From Pseudomonas frederiksbergensis (GTDB lineage: Bacteria > Pseudomonadota > Gammaproteobacteria > Pseudomonadales > Pseudomonadaceae), in assembly GCF_003732275.1 (NCBI RefSeq), contig NZ_MOBM01000015.1, forward strand, positions 130,906 to 194,905: DNA of 64,000 nucleotides. The letters are read 5' to 3'. A program made the translations under genes and the position numbers. The notes beneath the pieces were generated by a model. That model ran no database searches. It saw nothing but the letters and a program-made list of their open reading frames with translations, and was not told where the DNA came from. Below, piece after piece: positions 51,693 to 60,069 of the stretch (position 1 is the first letter of the stretch; every line of letters begins with the position of its first letter).

Positions 51693-52646
51693 TCAATTGC
51701 TCATGATGGGCGCCAGTGCGGTCTGAATCGTGGACATCTGTGCGGGTGTCGTCATGTGCGTAAGCAGCCGGCCAAAGTGTGGATGCTGCACGCCCGAGAT
51801 TATGTATTGCCAGCGGTAGGCGCTCAGCACGCAGGCTTTGATTTGCGCTGTCTCAGCAACACTGAATGATCGTGAAACATTGCAAATAAAGTAGTCGGCA
51901 TCGGATGCCGATTGTGGCTGCAGGATTCCATCGACGGCCGCCACCAGCGCAATCAGATCGTTCACTGCCTGGTCGCGCTCGGCTGGCGAGAGTTTCGCGT
52001 GCTCCGCCTTCCACTCCAGTTCATCGAGCACGACGTGCCGGCTTTCATCCTTCCAGTGAAACTTGAAAACATCCTTGAATAGCGGGCACAACTCCTCACG
52101 CGGGGCGATGCTTTGCACGTAGTGCGCCTGAACAAACAGCTCGATATGACAGGTCAGCGCGAGCACCGACCAGGTGCTGGCCGCAAGTACCGAGCGCGCC
52201 ACATCGTTTGGATCGGCAACTTGACGATATCCCGCTGGCAATTGCGAACCCATCATCGTCTCCATGCGCCGGAACAGCTCCTGGTGCTTGATCTCGTCAT
52301 TGGAAAAGCGCACCAGTGCTTCGAGTGCGAGTTGATCGTCAAAGACATGGGCTCGACCTTGATCGAGCATTTTGGCGCTGATAAAACGCTCGACCAAGCC
52401 AAAGATATACGCATAGGTTCGGCCCTGAATCTGACTGAGCAGGCGCGCCTCGTCTGCGTCGAGAAAGGTCAGGCGGTCAATCCGCGACAGTCCGTCGGGC
52501 AAGAATTTGCGCGAGAAGTCGAAACTCCGGTCCTGTAGCAAATCACGATCGATCTGCCATTCCGCTTTCTTCGATGATCTGACAAGTTGAGCATAACGGT
52601 CGGCGTTGTCCGAATCTGAGCTGGGCATGGTAGCAACGGTGTTCAT
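51693..52646 (-). CDS. AurF-like non-haem diiron oxygenase
   Basis: This protein of ~317 residues has a helical ferritin-like core. Metal-binding pairs are visible as ALVRFSNDEIKHQELFRRME and FKFHWKDESRHVVLDELEWKAEHA (DExxH-type motifs), with Glu ligands in FVERFISAKM and LTCHIELFVQAHYV. The pattern fits the AurF/p-aminobenzoate N-oxygenase-like family. The substrate is unknown. Start at MNTVATMPSS with GGAG upstream. It is divergent from an AraC gene that may control it. Confidence 0.82.
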   Translation of the reverse strand: MNTVATMPSSDSDNADRYAQLVRSSKKAEWQIDRDLLQDRSFDFSRKFLPDGLSRIDRLTFLDADEARLLSQIQGRTYAYIFGLVERFISAKMLDQGRAHVFDDQLALEALVRFSNDEIKHQELFRRMETMMGSQLPAGYRQVADPNDVARSVLAASTWSVLALTCHIELFVQAHYVQSIAPREELCPLFKDVFKFHWKDESRHVVLDELEWKAEHAKLSPAERDQAVNDLIALVAAVDGILQPQSASDADYFICNVSRSFSVAETAQIKACVLSAYRWQYIISGVQHPHFGRLLTHMTTPAQMSTIQTALAPIMSN

Positions 52647-52845
52647 ATCGATCTCCTGCTTGCCGGGTCGAGTTGGAATGGGGCAATTACGGTTAACGTC
52701 GGAGCCCATGACCAGCGGTGAAGCATCTGGGGATCGTCTCGATCATTGAGTCCGCGTTGGTGCTAATCTAGGCCTCGCCGTTCAGGCGATGAATGACCAG
52801 TGCGCCTGATTACATGCTCAGGACTCCGGAAAGGAGGGCTGGCAA

Positions 52846-53802
52846 TTGTTGGATGCGTTTTCTGATGTATTGCGTGTAATTCGGCTGTCTGGAGGGGTCT
52901 TCCTCGAGTCGGAATTCACTGCGCCCTGGTGCATCAAGGGAAGAATCTCTGCGGACGATTGCAAACCGTTCCTGGAGGCACCTCGACATATCATTGCGTC
53001 GCATTTTGTCGCCGCAGGGCATATGCAATTACAAGTCGACGGTGGTGCCGCCATTGACGTGCGGGCAGGCGAACTCGTTCTGCTTCCTCACAATGACGCT
53101 CATTCATTTGGCAGCGACCTGAGCATTGCGCCCATGCCGGCGGGCGAAGTTATTCAGCCGCCAGAAGTCGGCGCTATTTCACGAATCAAGTACGGTGGGG
53201 GCGGCGAGGTCACGCAGCTATTGTGCGGATTCCTCGGCTCTGAAACCCCCTTCAGTCCGTTGCTTTCGTCGCTGCCATCCTTATTGAAATTAGACTTGCG
53301 CGCGACGGCTTCGGGAGCCTGGATTGAAAGCTCATTCCGTTTCGCTGTCAGTGAGATTGCGGCGGGGCGCCTCGGCTCGACAACGGTCATCGCCAAGCTC
53401 TCCGAGTTGCTATTCGTCGAAGCCGTCAGCCAGTATGTCGCGAGCCTCCCCGCTGAGCGGCGCGGGTGGTTGGCGGGTTTGCGAGATCCGCATATCGGGC
53501 GCGCACTGGCGCTGCTCCATGCTCGTCCAACCGAGGGCTGGACTGCAGAAGCCCTGGCGCTTGAAGTGGGCATGTCGCGCTCGGTATTCGCGGAGCGATT
53601 CACGGCATTGGTCGGACAGCCACCGATGCAATACCTGACGCTTTGGCGCATGCATGTGGCGGCTCAACAGCTGCGCGAAGGTCGCGGTAATGTGGCGCAA
53701 ATCGGCTTTGCCGTTGGCTACGAATCTGAAGCTGCGTTCAGTCGCGCATTCAAACGCCAGTTCGGCACATCCCCCGGTACTTGGCGCAGACAATCAGCGT
53801 GA
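52846..53802 (+). CDS. AraC family regulator with Cupin_6 sensor
   Basis: This protein of ~318 residues has a Cupin_6 N-terminal part (LSGGVFLESEFTAPWCIKG ... HMQLQVDGGAAIDVRAGELVLLPHNDAHSFG) and the AraC helix-turn-helix pair WTAEALALEVGMSRSVFAERFTALVGQPPMQYLTLWRMHVAAQQL and VAQIGFAVGYESEAAFSRAFKRQFGTSPGTWRR. The unusual TTG start at 52846 is supported by AAGGAGGG seven bases upstream. It is divergent from the AurF-like gene; the transcript ends at the hairpin 53825-53853. Confidence 0.93.
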   Translation: MLDAFSDVLRVIRLSGGVFLESEFTAPWCIKGRISADDCKPFLEAPRHIIASHFVAAGHMQLQVDGGAAIDVRAGELVLLPHNDAHSFGSDLSIAPMPAGEVIQPPEVGAISRIKYGGGGEVTQLLCGFLGSETPFSPLLSSLPSLLKLDLRATASGAWIESSFRFAVSEIAAGRLGSTTVIAKLSELLFVEAVSQYVASLPAERRGWLAGLRDPHIGRALALLHARPTEGWTAEALALEVGMSRSVFAERFTALVGQPPMQYLTLWRMHVAAQQLREGRGNVAQIGFAVGYESEAAFSRAFKRQFGTSPGTWRRQSA

Positions 53803-53824
53803 AACGGTCCGGTGCGCGGACACA

Positions 53825-53853
53825 AAAACGGGCGCCACTCAGGCGCCCGTTTT
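53825..53853 (+). terminator. Rho-independent terminator
   Basis: The strong stem AAAACGGGCGCC/GGCGCCCGTTTT with loop ACTCA is followed by CATTT. It ends the AraC transcript. Confidence 0.88.
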
Positions 53854-53980
53854 CATTTACTCCGCCGCTCTGCAACACTCCTTCTGCTTACACAGAATTT
53901 AGTTGTGTTGCGTCGACCGGTTGAATCCACAACCCAAGGCGGACAGATCGGCCTGACTCGGGCCGGTCTGTCTATGGCGA

Positions 53981-54499
53981 CTAGAAACACCAGTCCTCAT
54001 CGCGTACGACACGGCAGAATGGTCCCGCGAGGGTCGCATTGTGATGAGCGACAATCTCTTCGGCCTTCAGGGCAGGGGTGTCTGTGCAGGTATGGCCATC
54101 GGCGATCAGCACTGCATCGAATCCATGGTCACGTGTGGCGCGGCAGGTGCTGTCGACACAGTATTGGGTCTTCATTCCGGCAATGACCACACCCTGAGCT
54201 CCACAAGCCCGTAGCTGATCGGCCAGGGTTGTCTTGGTGAAGGCGTTGGGACGACTTTTCTCGAAAATCACTTCGTCGCCGTGCAGCGCCAGTTCCTGCA
54301 CCAGTTGTGTCAACGGGCTTCCAGACTCGATTGGTGAACCAGGTGGACCAATGTGGCGGGCGAGAAAAATGGGTGCGCCTGCACTCCGGGCTTTACTCAA
54401 CAGATTATTCAACGTGTCTAGCAACGCTTCACCAGCCCATGGCTTATCCGGGCCATGAAACAATCCAACCTGCATATCAAGAATCAACAATGCATACAT
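53981..54499 (-). CDS. Isochorismatase-like cysteine hydrolase
   Basis: This 172-residue cysteine hydrolase has catalytic Asp in LLILDMQVGLF, Lys in VIFEKSRPNAFTKTTLADQL and Cys in VVIAGMKTQYCVDSTCRATRDHGF. It is typical of the nicotinamidase-like/isochorismatase superfamily; the substrate cannot be told. It is only distantly similar to the gene at 13776. It is probably monocistronic on the minus strand. Confidence 0.92.
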   Translation of the reverse strand: MYALLILDMQVGLFHGPDKPWAGEALLDTLNNLLSKARSAGAPIFLARHIGPPGSPIESGSPLTQLVQELALHGDEVIFEKSRPNAFTKTTLADQLRACGAQGVVIAGMKTQYCVDSTCRATRDHGFDAVLIADGHTCTDTPALKAEEIVAHHNATLAGPFCRVVRDEDWCF

Positions 54500-54543
54500 A
54501 GTGCTTTTCCCTGCGTTTTGGCCAGCGACACAAGGGCAAAAGA

Positions 54544-54573
54544 AAAGGCCCTATCCATCACTGGCGGGCCTTT
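54544..54573 (-). terminator. Minus-strand rho-independent terminator
   Basis: The inverted repeat AAAGGCCC/GGGCCTTT has a 14-base spacer; on the minus strand the stem is followed by TTTTCTTTTGCC, giving a T-rich tail. It lies downstream of the minus-strand GNAT gene at 54799. The rest of the 54574-54798 gap holds only the repeat copy at 54751. Confidence 0.55.
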
Positions 54574-54750
54574 GAAGTTCGTGCGTTATTGGCTCACGAC
54601 ACCTCTCACGACCCGCCTCTGGCGGTCGTGGTAGTCGTGGTCAAGGCAATTCGTAATTGATTCATGGAATCGACAGTAGCTGCGCAGTACCGGGTTGGCA
54701 AGTGAGCACTACGAGCGTGAAGACTGATTGAAGTATCGATCATTGTCCGC

Positions 54751-54770
54751 TTCTGGCCGATTTATGCCTG
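54751..54770. repeat. Short repeat, copy 1 (TTCTGGCCGATTTATGCCTG)
   Basis: The identical 20 bases occur again at 57521-57540, with a diverged copy near 55375 (TGGCCGATTGCTGCCTGTC). All lie in the lower-GC accessory stretch. Confidence 0.7.
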
Positions 54771-54798
54771 TCATCCAGGGTCGCAATCGACTGTGTAT

Positions 54799-55287
54799 TC
54801 AACCTGTCGAGCTTCTAATGCGTGTCATGTGTATGAGGGCCGATCGGCCGTTTCCCAAAGAAGATCGCTCCTCAATGGCATAAGGGACAAACCCAAGCTT
54901 GGGGTAGAGCAGCAGCCCTGCCGTGTTTTCGTTAAAACAGGAAATCTGCACCTCGTTGGCTCCGTAACGCTCGAATGCCAAGCCGGTCATCGTCTCTACG
55001 ATAAACGTGGCCACTCCTTTGTCCCGAGCGCTCGGCGAGACGATGACATTGCCGATACAGCAAACACCATTTCGTTCAGCTCGATAGAAATTGGCAAAAC
55101 CAACGACAGTCCCATTGAACTCGAAGACGGTAGAGTCGAAGCGTTGGGAGATCGCGGTAATCAGCTGCGTTTCCGTTAGCGGGAAGTGCGCCTTCGGAAA
55201 CATGAAAAACAACTCTTGAGCGTTCTGAGGAAAGCCGCAGATCATTTTAACGTCGCTAGCCTTTACCGGCCTGTGGTTCAGTTTCAT
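54799..55287 (-). CDS. GNAT family N-acetyltransferase
   Basis: This 162-residue acetyltransferase starts NHRPVKASDVKMICGFPQNAQELFFMFPKAHFPLTETQLITAISQRF. The acetyl-CoA motif is GNVIVSPSARDKGVATFIVETMTGLAFERYG and the end is ISCFNENTAGLLLYPKLGFVPY. The substrate is unknown. It sits at the edge of a lower-GC segment. Confidence 0.88.
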   Translation of the reverse strand: MKLNHRPVKASDVKMICGFPQNAQELFFMFPKAHFPLTETQLITAISQRFDSTVFEFNGTVVGFANFYRAERNGVCCIGNVIVSPSARDKGVATFIVETMTGLAFERYGANEVQISCFNENTAGLLLYPKLGFVPYAIEERSSLGNGRSALIHMTRIRSSTG

Positions 55288-55603
55288 TGCTCGTCTCTAA
55301 GCTCCATGAGTCAGTACTTTAACTGAGTCCCAAGGCTAGCGCAGGGTGATGGAAAGTAATGGCATGTCCGTAAATGGCCGATTGCTGCCTGTCTCGAAGG
55401 GCTGCAACCGACCCAAAGCTGTCGATCAATACCTGGCAGATAGCGACCAGAAAGTACCAAGGGGTGGCCTCTCTAACCTGCCAAGATCCCAAGAACCGAA
55501 ATGGTGCTCACCAAAATCGATAGGCACCAACACTCTGAGTACTTCTGCGCACTTTCTCGTGCGTCACTGATTTAGATCACCAAACCCAATGTTGACGAAC
55601 AAA
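55288..55603. other. Intergenic stretch without a supported gene
   Basis: This 316-base gap holds only a diverged copy of the TTCTGGCCGATTTATGCCTG repeat near 55375. A 74-codon open frame in it has no ribosome site or recognisable protein sequence. Confidence 0.4.
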
Positions 55604-55864
55604 CTATGGTCGCTTGCTCCCAACAAAATAAAAGACAACGCTGAGTAGGAAGAACACTATGCTAGCGATGATCAAACCGTACAAAAAGTAATGCTCATGG
55701 AGCGTTAGATATACAACCGACCCGTGCGTATTCAGCGGGTAGATTTTTCCACTTTGAAGATCCGGCGTTCTCAGTCCGTGAGAATCAAAGTACTTCCAGA
55801 CAAAAAATGAAGAAAGCCAAAAGCCTAAGGTCAATACTCCCATGACGAGTTTAAGTGAGTTCAT
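55604..55864 (-). CDS. Small two-helix membrane protein, hypothetical
   Basis: This 86-residue protein has two hydrophobic helices (LKLVMGVLTLGFWLSSFFVWKYF and YFLYGLIIASIVFFLLSVVFYFVGSKRP) flanking a short polar loop (SHGLRTPDLQSGKIYPLNTHGSVVYLTLHEH). No named family was recognised. Lower GC than the window average suggests acquisition with its neighbours. Confidence 0.65.
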   Translation of the reverse strand: MNSLKLVMGVLTLGFWLSSFFVWKYFDSHGLRTPDLQSGKIYPLNTHGSVVYLTLHEHYFLYGLIIASIVFFLLSVVFYFVGSKRP

Positions 55865-56225
55865 TCTCCAGCCTCCCAGATTTTCGATCGTCCATTTTTT
55901 ACCATGGTTTATCCACGTGTCTGTCGCACCGGAAGTTCCAGAGGTCAGCGAAATCAATCCAACCCCTGTTGCAGACCCATTACCTGGTGACCGTCTACGA
56001 AGGTGGCTGCTGTGATTATCCGAGATTGTTCAGCGATGTGCCCGCGAGAGGTCGACTGGCTCAGTAACATTAATCCTGTCGGGGCGTTAAGTTATAAAGT
56101 TTGAAGAAAATTCAGCGAGAGCCACAGACCATGTCTAATATCTCATCAGTTCTTCGCTGAATAATTTGTTTGTAATCAACCCTGAAATGGCTCTTGGATT
56201 TCTGTGCGTGTCTCTCATCTCAAAA
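55865..56225. other. Intergenic stretch without a supported gene
   Basis: This 361-base, rather AT-rich gap lies between two minus-strand genes. No clear hairpin, operator or coding sequence was seen. Confidence 0.4.
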
Positions 56226-56609
56226 TCATCGATTTTTTGAAATCACACCACTCATGTATTGATTTAAATCGCGCAGATCCTTAATCCTCCAAGCGTACGG
56301 TGATAGTTTTATACCATTCTCTTGCAAAGTTTTTGGAATCAAGTCTCCATTTGGACGAAGTATTATCGATGATACAATAACGCCCGGATAATCATTTAGT
56401 CGTTTTTTGAAAGTGGATGTTGTAAGGTCAGGTGTAGGAGGATTGCTTTTATTAGCCAATGGTCCTGTTCCTTTGAGATCTATTCCGTGACACATGGTAC
56501 ATCTCTGTAAATAGAGATTTTTCCCATTGGCATTATCCGCGAAGGATAGTGATGTTTGAATTAGCGATAAAATTCCTAGCGAAGCGATGAATAATATTTT
56601 CACTTTCAT
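56226..56609 (-). CDS. Periplasmic c-type cytochrome, low GC
   Basis: This 127-residue protein has a signal peptide (MKVKILFIASLGILSLIQTSLSFA) and one heme site CTMCH (Cys37, Cys40, His41) in NGKNLYLQRCTMCHGIDLKGTGPLANKSNPPTPDLTTSTFKKR. The distal ligand region is less clear. Codon use is markedly AT-rich compared with the rest of the window, so it is probably a recent arrival. It is not similar to the other cytochrome at 36166. Confidence 0.85.
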   Translation of the reverse strand: MKVKILFIASLGILSLIQTSLSFADNANGKNLYLQRCTMCHGIDLKGTGPLANKSNPPTPDLTTSTFKKRLNDYPGVIVSSIILRPNGDLIPKTLQENGIKLSPYAWRIKDLRDLNQYMSGVISKNR

Positions 56610-56794
56610 TTTTCATGTGGCCTTGTTGTATAAGTCAGATCTGAATCGAGGGCAAACTCCGGAGTTGCCACTGCAGCACTCAATTCTCTCGATAACATTT
56701 GAACTTCATTCGAACTCCTTTTCAATGTTGTTCTGCGCAGCTTGGGCTCGCTGCCGTCTACCCGCGGCAGCATTCGACTTAAAAGGCATTAACC

Positions 56795-56995
56795 CTAACC
56801 AGAAAGCTCATCGTCAAAAATGCTTTCGATGGGCAACTGAAATGTTCGCGCGATTTGAAATGCCAGTGGAAGGCTAGGGTCATAACGGCCGTTTTCGATC
56901 GCATTAATCGTCTGCCGCGAGACATTCAGTCTCGATGCCAAATCAACCTGTGACCATTTACGCTCGGCACGAAGCTCTTTCAGTGTGTTTTTCAT
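56795..56995 (-). CDS. XRE family transcriptional regulator
   Basis: This 66-residue compact Cro/C1-type repressor is MKNTLKELRAERKWSQVDLASRLNVSRQTINAIENGRYDPSLPLAFQIARTFQLPIESIFDDE; the whole protein is one helix-turn-helix domain. It is similar to YozG-like regulators paired with small membrane proteins. Its ATG overlaps the stop of the membrane-protein gene upstream (ATGA), so the two form one operon. Two palindromic sites in front of that operon are the likely operators. Confidence 0.93.
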   Translation of the reverse strand: MKNTLKELRAERKWSQVDLASRLNVSRQTINAIENGRYDPSLPLAFQIARTFQLPIESIFDDELSG

Positions 56996-57366
56996 TGATA
57001 GCGGCGTCTCGCAATTCTGAGACCGATAATCCACATAAGCCCCATCACTGGCCAAACCCAGAGCCATGGGATATGCGGAGCCCCGACATTTTCCAGAAAG
57101 CCATAGCTGAAAGTTAGCAACGCGGAGGCAGCAAAAGCAAAGCCGAGCGCCTCAAACTGGATACGCAAGTGCATTTCGTCCAGGCGCCGAAAGTTCCGGA
57201 CGATGGCCCAACACATCAGGCTGGCAGGAATTACCGGGGTCAGCGCGATCGCCGCGCGTAGAGAAATATCTGCTTGCTCCAGACGCTGTAGCAGGATCTG
57301 CGATGCGATCAACGCGATCGAGTACAGGACCAACGCGGTGCCCAATTCGTAATAGTACCGTTTCAT
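56992..57366 (-). CDS. Four-helix membrane protein paired with XRE regulator
   Basis: This 124-residue integral membrane protein has four predicted helices (LGTALVLYSIALIASQILL; AAIALTPVIPASLMCWAIV; ALGFAFAASALLTFSYGFL; WLWVWPVMGLMWIIGLRIARR). It is commonly encoded upstream of an XRE regulator in one operon. Function unknown. Translationally coupled to the XRE gene by a four-base overlap. Confidence 0.85.
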   Translation of the reverse strand: MKRYYYELGTALVLYSIALIASQILLQRLEQADISLRAAIALTPVIPASLMCWAIVRNFRRLDEMHLRIQFEALGFAFAASALLTFSYGFLENVGAPHIPWLWVWPVMGLMWIIGLRIARRRYQ

Positions 57367-57379
57367 TTCATCCTCCCTG

Positions 57380-57439
57380 ATGTAAAAGCTCCTTTATATA
57401 TTCAGCGATGCCTTCGTGGATGTAAAGCTTGCTTTACAT
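57380..57439. promoter_or_regulatory. Two 20-bp XRE-type operators in front of the membrane-protein/XRE operon
   Basis: ATGTAAAAGCTCCTTTATAT (57380-57399) and ATGTAAAGCTTGCTTTACAT (57420-57439) are both inverted repeats with the same half-site ATGTAAA. The second has perfect 9-base arms. Their starts are 40 bases apart, about four DNA turns, which would place bound repressors on one face. They sit just upstream of the start at 57366. Confidence 0.8.
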
Positions 57440-57520
57440 TGGGGGGAGAGTTGGGACGGAGTGGCCTGCGACAGGTAGTGCCGAGTCACGTGTCGATCTC
57501 CCATTGCAATGGGCGTCAGC

Positions 57521-57540
57521 TTCTGGCCGATTTATGCCTG
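57521..57540. repeat. Short repeat, copy 2 (TTCTGGCCGATTTATGCCTG)
   Basis: Identical to the copy at 54751-54770. It lies in the gap between the XRE operators and the HxlR gene, which otherwise holds nothing recognisable. Confidence 0.7.
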
Positions 57541-57619
57541 CGCCATTCGCTGCACCTTGTAGCCGGTGGTGAGTGCGCACAGTTCGTGCAACGTGACAGG
57601 GCGGCGCTTGCCGTCGTGC

Positions 57620-58072
57620 TCATTCCTTGCTCTCAGGAAACATACATCCGCCATTGCGGACCAGCGCCTTCAGCTCTTCGCTCACCTGCGTGGGGCTTTG
57701 ACTTAATCGGGTAACGAACTCCTCGAGGTCCCGTGCGTACGACTTCGAATCGTGCTTCGCGCTCCAAAGCACGATGTTGAGCACGATGGGAATGAGGTCC
57801 AGGCCTTTCTCTGTCAACGTGTAGAAATCCTTGCGCCTGTCGTCGGGGTTGGGTGCCTTCGAGAGAATTCCTTGACCCTCAAGAAAGGCAAGGCGGGAAG
57901 CAAGGACATTAGACGCGATTCCTTCTTCCGATTTCAGGAACTGGCCATACGTCTTCTTACCAACAAAAACGATGTCGCGAATGATCAAGAGCGACCACCG
58001 GTCGCCGAAAATCTCCACGCCATAGTTCACTGCGCAATGGGACCGAACGTCTTCTTTGGATGGTGTTTTCAT
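57620..58072 (-). CDS. HxlR family transcriptional regulator
   Basis: This 150-residue winged-helix regulator has the HxlR pattern SHCAVNYGVEIFGDRWSLLIIRDIVFVGKKTYGQFLKSEEGIASNVLASRLAFLEGQGILSKAPNPDDRRKDFYTLTEKGLDLIPIVLNIVLWSAKH. HxlR proteins often sense redox or electrophiles and control adjacent oxidoreductases. It is divergent from the F420-reductase-like gene, with two palindromes between them. Confidence 0.93.
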   Translation of the reverse strand: MKTPSKEDVRSHCAVNYGVEIFGDRWSLLIIRDIVFVGKKTYGQFLKSEEGIASNVLASRLAFLEGQGILSKAPNPDDRRKDFYTLTEKGLDLIPIVLNIVLWSAKHDSKSYARDLEEFVTRLSQSPTQVSEELKALVRNGGCMFPESKE

Positions 58073-58090
58073 GGCCGGATCTTAGCATTG

Positions 58091-58139
58091 CTTGCATGGT
58101 GCAAGTAAATTCCTGCAGTTCACTTGCTTTTTGCAAGTG
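58091..58139. promoter_or_regulatory. Two inverted repeats in the HxlR intergenic region
   Basis: CTTGCATGGTGCAAG (58091-58105) and CACTTGCTTTTTGCAAGTG (58121-58139) both contain the CTTGC/GCAAG half-sites and lie between the divergent HxlR and reductase starts. They are probable HxlR operators. The second also could form a small hairpin. Confidence 0.75.
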
Positions 58140-58231
58140 AAGCGACCAGCATGGGTCGTAGGTTGAACGCAGTCGCCGGATCGAGTCGGCAGTCCTTGAA
58201 TGATCACCCCCTATCTGTAAGGAAACTGCAC

Positions 58232-58867
58232 ATGAGCACTATCAGCATCATTGGCTCAGGTGGCATGGCCGCATCGATCGGCGGCCTTGCCGCCAAAGCC
58301 GGACACACCGTCGAGGTGATGAGTCGTGACGCCGCCAAGGCGCGGGCGCTGGCCGAGCAGATCGGAGCCGGCTCTACGACAGGAACGTTCGGCGCAGCCC
58401 CGGCCGGGGATATTGTCATCCTGGCGGTTCCCTACTCAGCCGTACTCGACGTGGTGAAGCAATACGGCGAAGAACTGTCAGGCAAGCTTCTTGTCGACAT
58501 CACCAACCCCGTCGCCCCTGGCTTCACAAGCTTTGTGACCCCTGAGACCAGTTTCGGCGCACAGGAAATTGTCAAAGCAGCCCCTGCCGACGCCAAAGTC
58601 GTCAAGGCGTTCAACGCCCACTTCTCCCACGTCCTGGCTGCCGGTCCTGTCGAGGGCCACCCGTTGGACGTGTTCATCGCCGGGGACGACGCGCAGGCGA
58701 AGGCGCGTGTCTCGGCGTTCATCGAGAGCCTCGGACTGCGCCCGATGGACACCGGGCCGCTGATCATGGCGCGAACGCTGGAGCACGCCTGCCTGCTTTC
58801 GCTGGGCCTCATCACCCACTCCGTCAAACACACCAACTTCTCAATCGGCGTCAGCCTTCTCGGCTGA
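58232..58867 (+). CDS. NADPH-dependent F420 reductase-like protein, paralogue 1
   Basis: This 211-residue Rossmann protein begins STISIIGSGGMAASIGGLAAKAGHTVEVMSRDAAKARALAEQIG. A C-terminal part follows (VVKAFNAHFSHVLAAGPVEGHPLDVFIAGDDAQAKARVSAFIESLGLRPMDTGPL). The pattern is that of the F420-dependent NADP reductase family, many bacterial members of which act as other NAD(P)-dependent reductases. It is first in the HxlR-adjacent cluster, and shares a near-identical start with the gene at 60070. Confidence 0.87.
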   Translation: MSTISIIGSGGMAASIGGLAAKAGHTVEVMSRDAAKARALAEQIGAGSTTGTFGAAPAGDIVILAVPYSAVLDVVKQYGEELSGKLLVDITNPVAPGFTSFVTPETSFGAQEIVKAAPADAKVVKAFNAHFSHVLAAGPVEGHPLDVFIAGDDAQAKARVSAFIESLGLRPMDTGPLIMARTLEHACLLSLGLITHSVKHTNFSIGVSLLG

Positions 58868-58919
58868 GTGCATCTGTAGCACCACTTCTCGCATCCCATC
58901 ACTTACAAGGAGCACCAAC

Positions 58920-59885
58920 ATGCACGTATTCGTCACTGGCGGGACCGGCCATTCCGGTCCGTACATCATCTCCGACCTCATCGCCGCCGGCCACGAGGTC
59001 ACCGCTTTGGCCCGCTCGGACAGTGCGGCGGAGGCGGTCACTGCGCTCGGCGCAAAGGTGCGTCGCGGTGATCTCGATGATCTCGACGGGCTCAAGGAGG
59101 CGGCTGCAGCCGCCGACGGCGTGATCCACGTCGCGCACAGACAAGACCTGCTTCCGGTCGGCGGGATCGACGCTGTTGCCGCAGCGGAGGTCCAGATCAT
59201 GCTCGCATACGGTGATGCACTGGCTGGAACGGGAAAGCCGCTGGTCGTATCGGGAAGCATCGGTTCGCCGACTAACGAGGGTTGGCCGGTTCCTGGGCCG
59301 CTCCAGAGCCGACCGGCGACCGAGGAGGATCCGGCTCTTTCTCCGGCTGGCGATCAATATAAGGGCTCCCTGCGGGTTCGTAACATCGTGGAGCTTACCG
59401 TAATCGGTCTCGCAGAGCGGGGCGTGCGGTCTTCGGTCGTGCGCATTTCTGAAATCATGCACAGCTCAACCGACAAGGCCGGTTTCCTTCAGGTCCTGAT
59501 CGGGCAAGCAAAGGAAAAGGGCGTCGTTGGCTTCCCCGGGGACGGCTCCAACCGGTGGGCGGCAGTGCATGCCCGCGACCTCGCTACCCTGTTCCGCCTG
59601 GCGCTGGAGAAGGGGCCCGCTGGCAGATCCTGGCATGCGGTTGCCGAAGGGGCTATCCCGTACCGCGAGATCGCGGAGGCCATTGGCAGCCGTCTGAACC
59701 TTCCCGCCGTGCCCATTCCAGCGGACGTAATGATGGGGCCGGGTTTCTTCGGCTTCCTCGCGAACTTGGTGACGCTGGATACCCCGGCGTCGAACGATAT
59801 CACGCGCCAGACGCTCGGCTGGACACCAATGCAGCCCGGCCTGTTTGCCGATATGGACAATGGCCACTACTTCCCTGCCGCTTGA
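58920..59885 (+). CDS. NAD-dependent epimerase/SDR family protein
   Basis: This 321-residue extended SDR has HVFVTGGTGHSGPYIISDLIAAGHEVTALARSDSAAEAVTALGAKVRRGDLDDLDGLKEAAAAADGVIHVA and SGSIGSPTNEGWPV, with the SDR catalytic-like YKGSLRVRNIVE instead of a clear YxxxK. It is common in clusters with HxlR regulators. It lies 53 bases after the F420-reductase-like gene; its codon use is unusually GC-rich at third positions, as for its neighbours. Confidence 0.87.
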   Translation: MHVFVTGGTGHSGPYIISDLIAAGHEVTALARSDSAAEAVTALGAKVRRGDLDDLDGLKEAAAAADGVIHVAHRQDLLPVGGIDAVAAAEVQIMLAYGDALAGTGKPLVVSGSIGSPTNEGWPVPGPLQSRPATEEDPALSPAGDQYKGSLRVRNIVELTVIGLAERGVRSSVVRISEIMHSSTDKAGFLQVLIGQAKEKGVVGFPGDGSNRWAAVHARDLATLFRLALEKGPAGRSWHAVAEGAIPYREIAEAIGSRLNLPAVPIPADVMMGPGFFGFLANLVTLDTPASNDITRQTLGWTPMQPGLFADMDNGHYFPAA

Positions 59886-60069
59886 GTGAGCTGAGGCTGT
59901 TCGCCGGGTCGCAACGAGCCCGGCGAACAGCAACGTCGCGATGCCGTGATCCGTTCGACCCGAGCATGGCATTAGGGAGGCGGATGCGGCCCGGCACACA
60001 CGGGATACTAACCGGGGGAAGCCCGTTCAGAGACTGCGGGCAATACCCCAACTCATTTGGAGATTACAC

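Noticed and set aside
53154..53651. 165-codon minus-strand open frame inside the AraC gene
   Set aside because: It is antisense to a regulator supported by TTG start, ribosome site and terminator.
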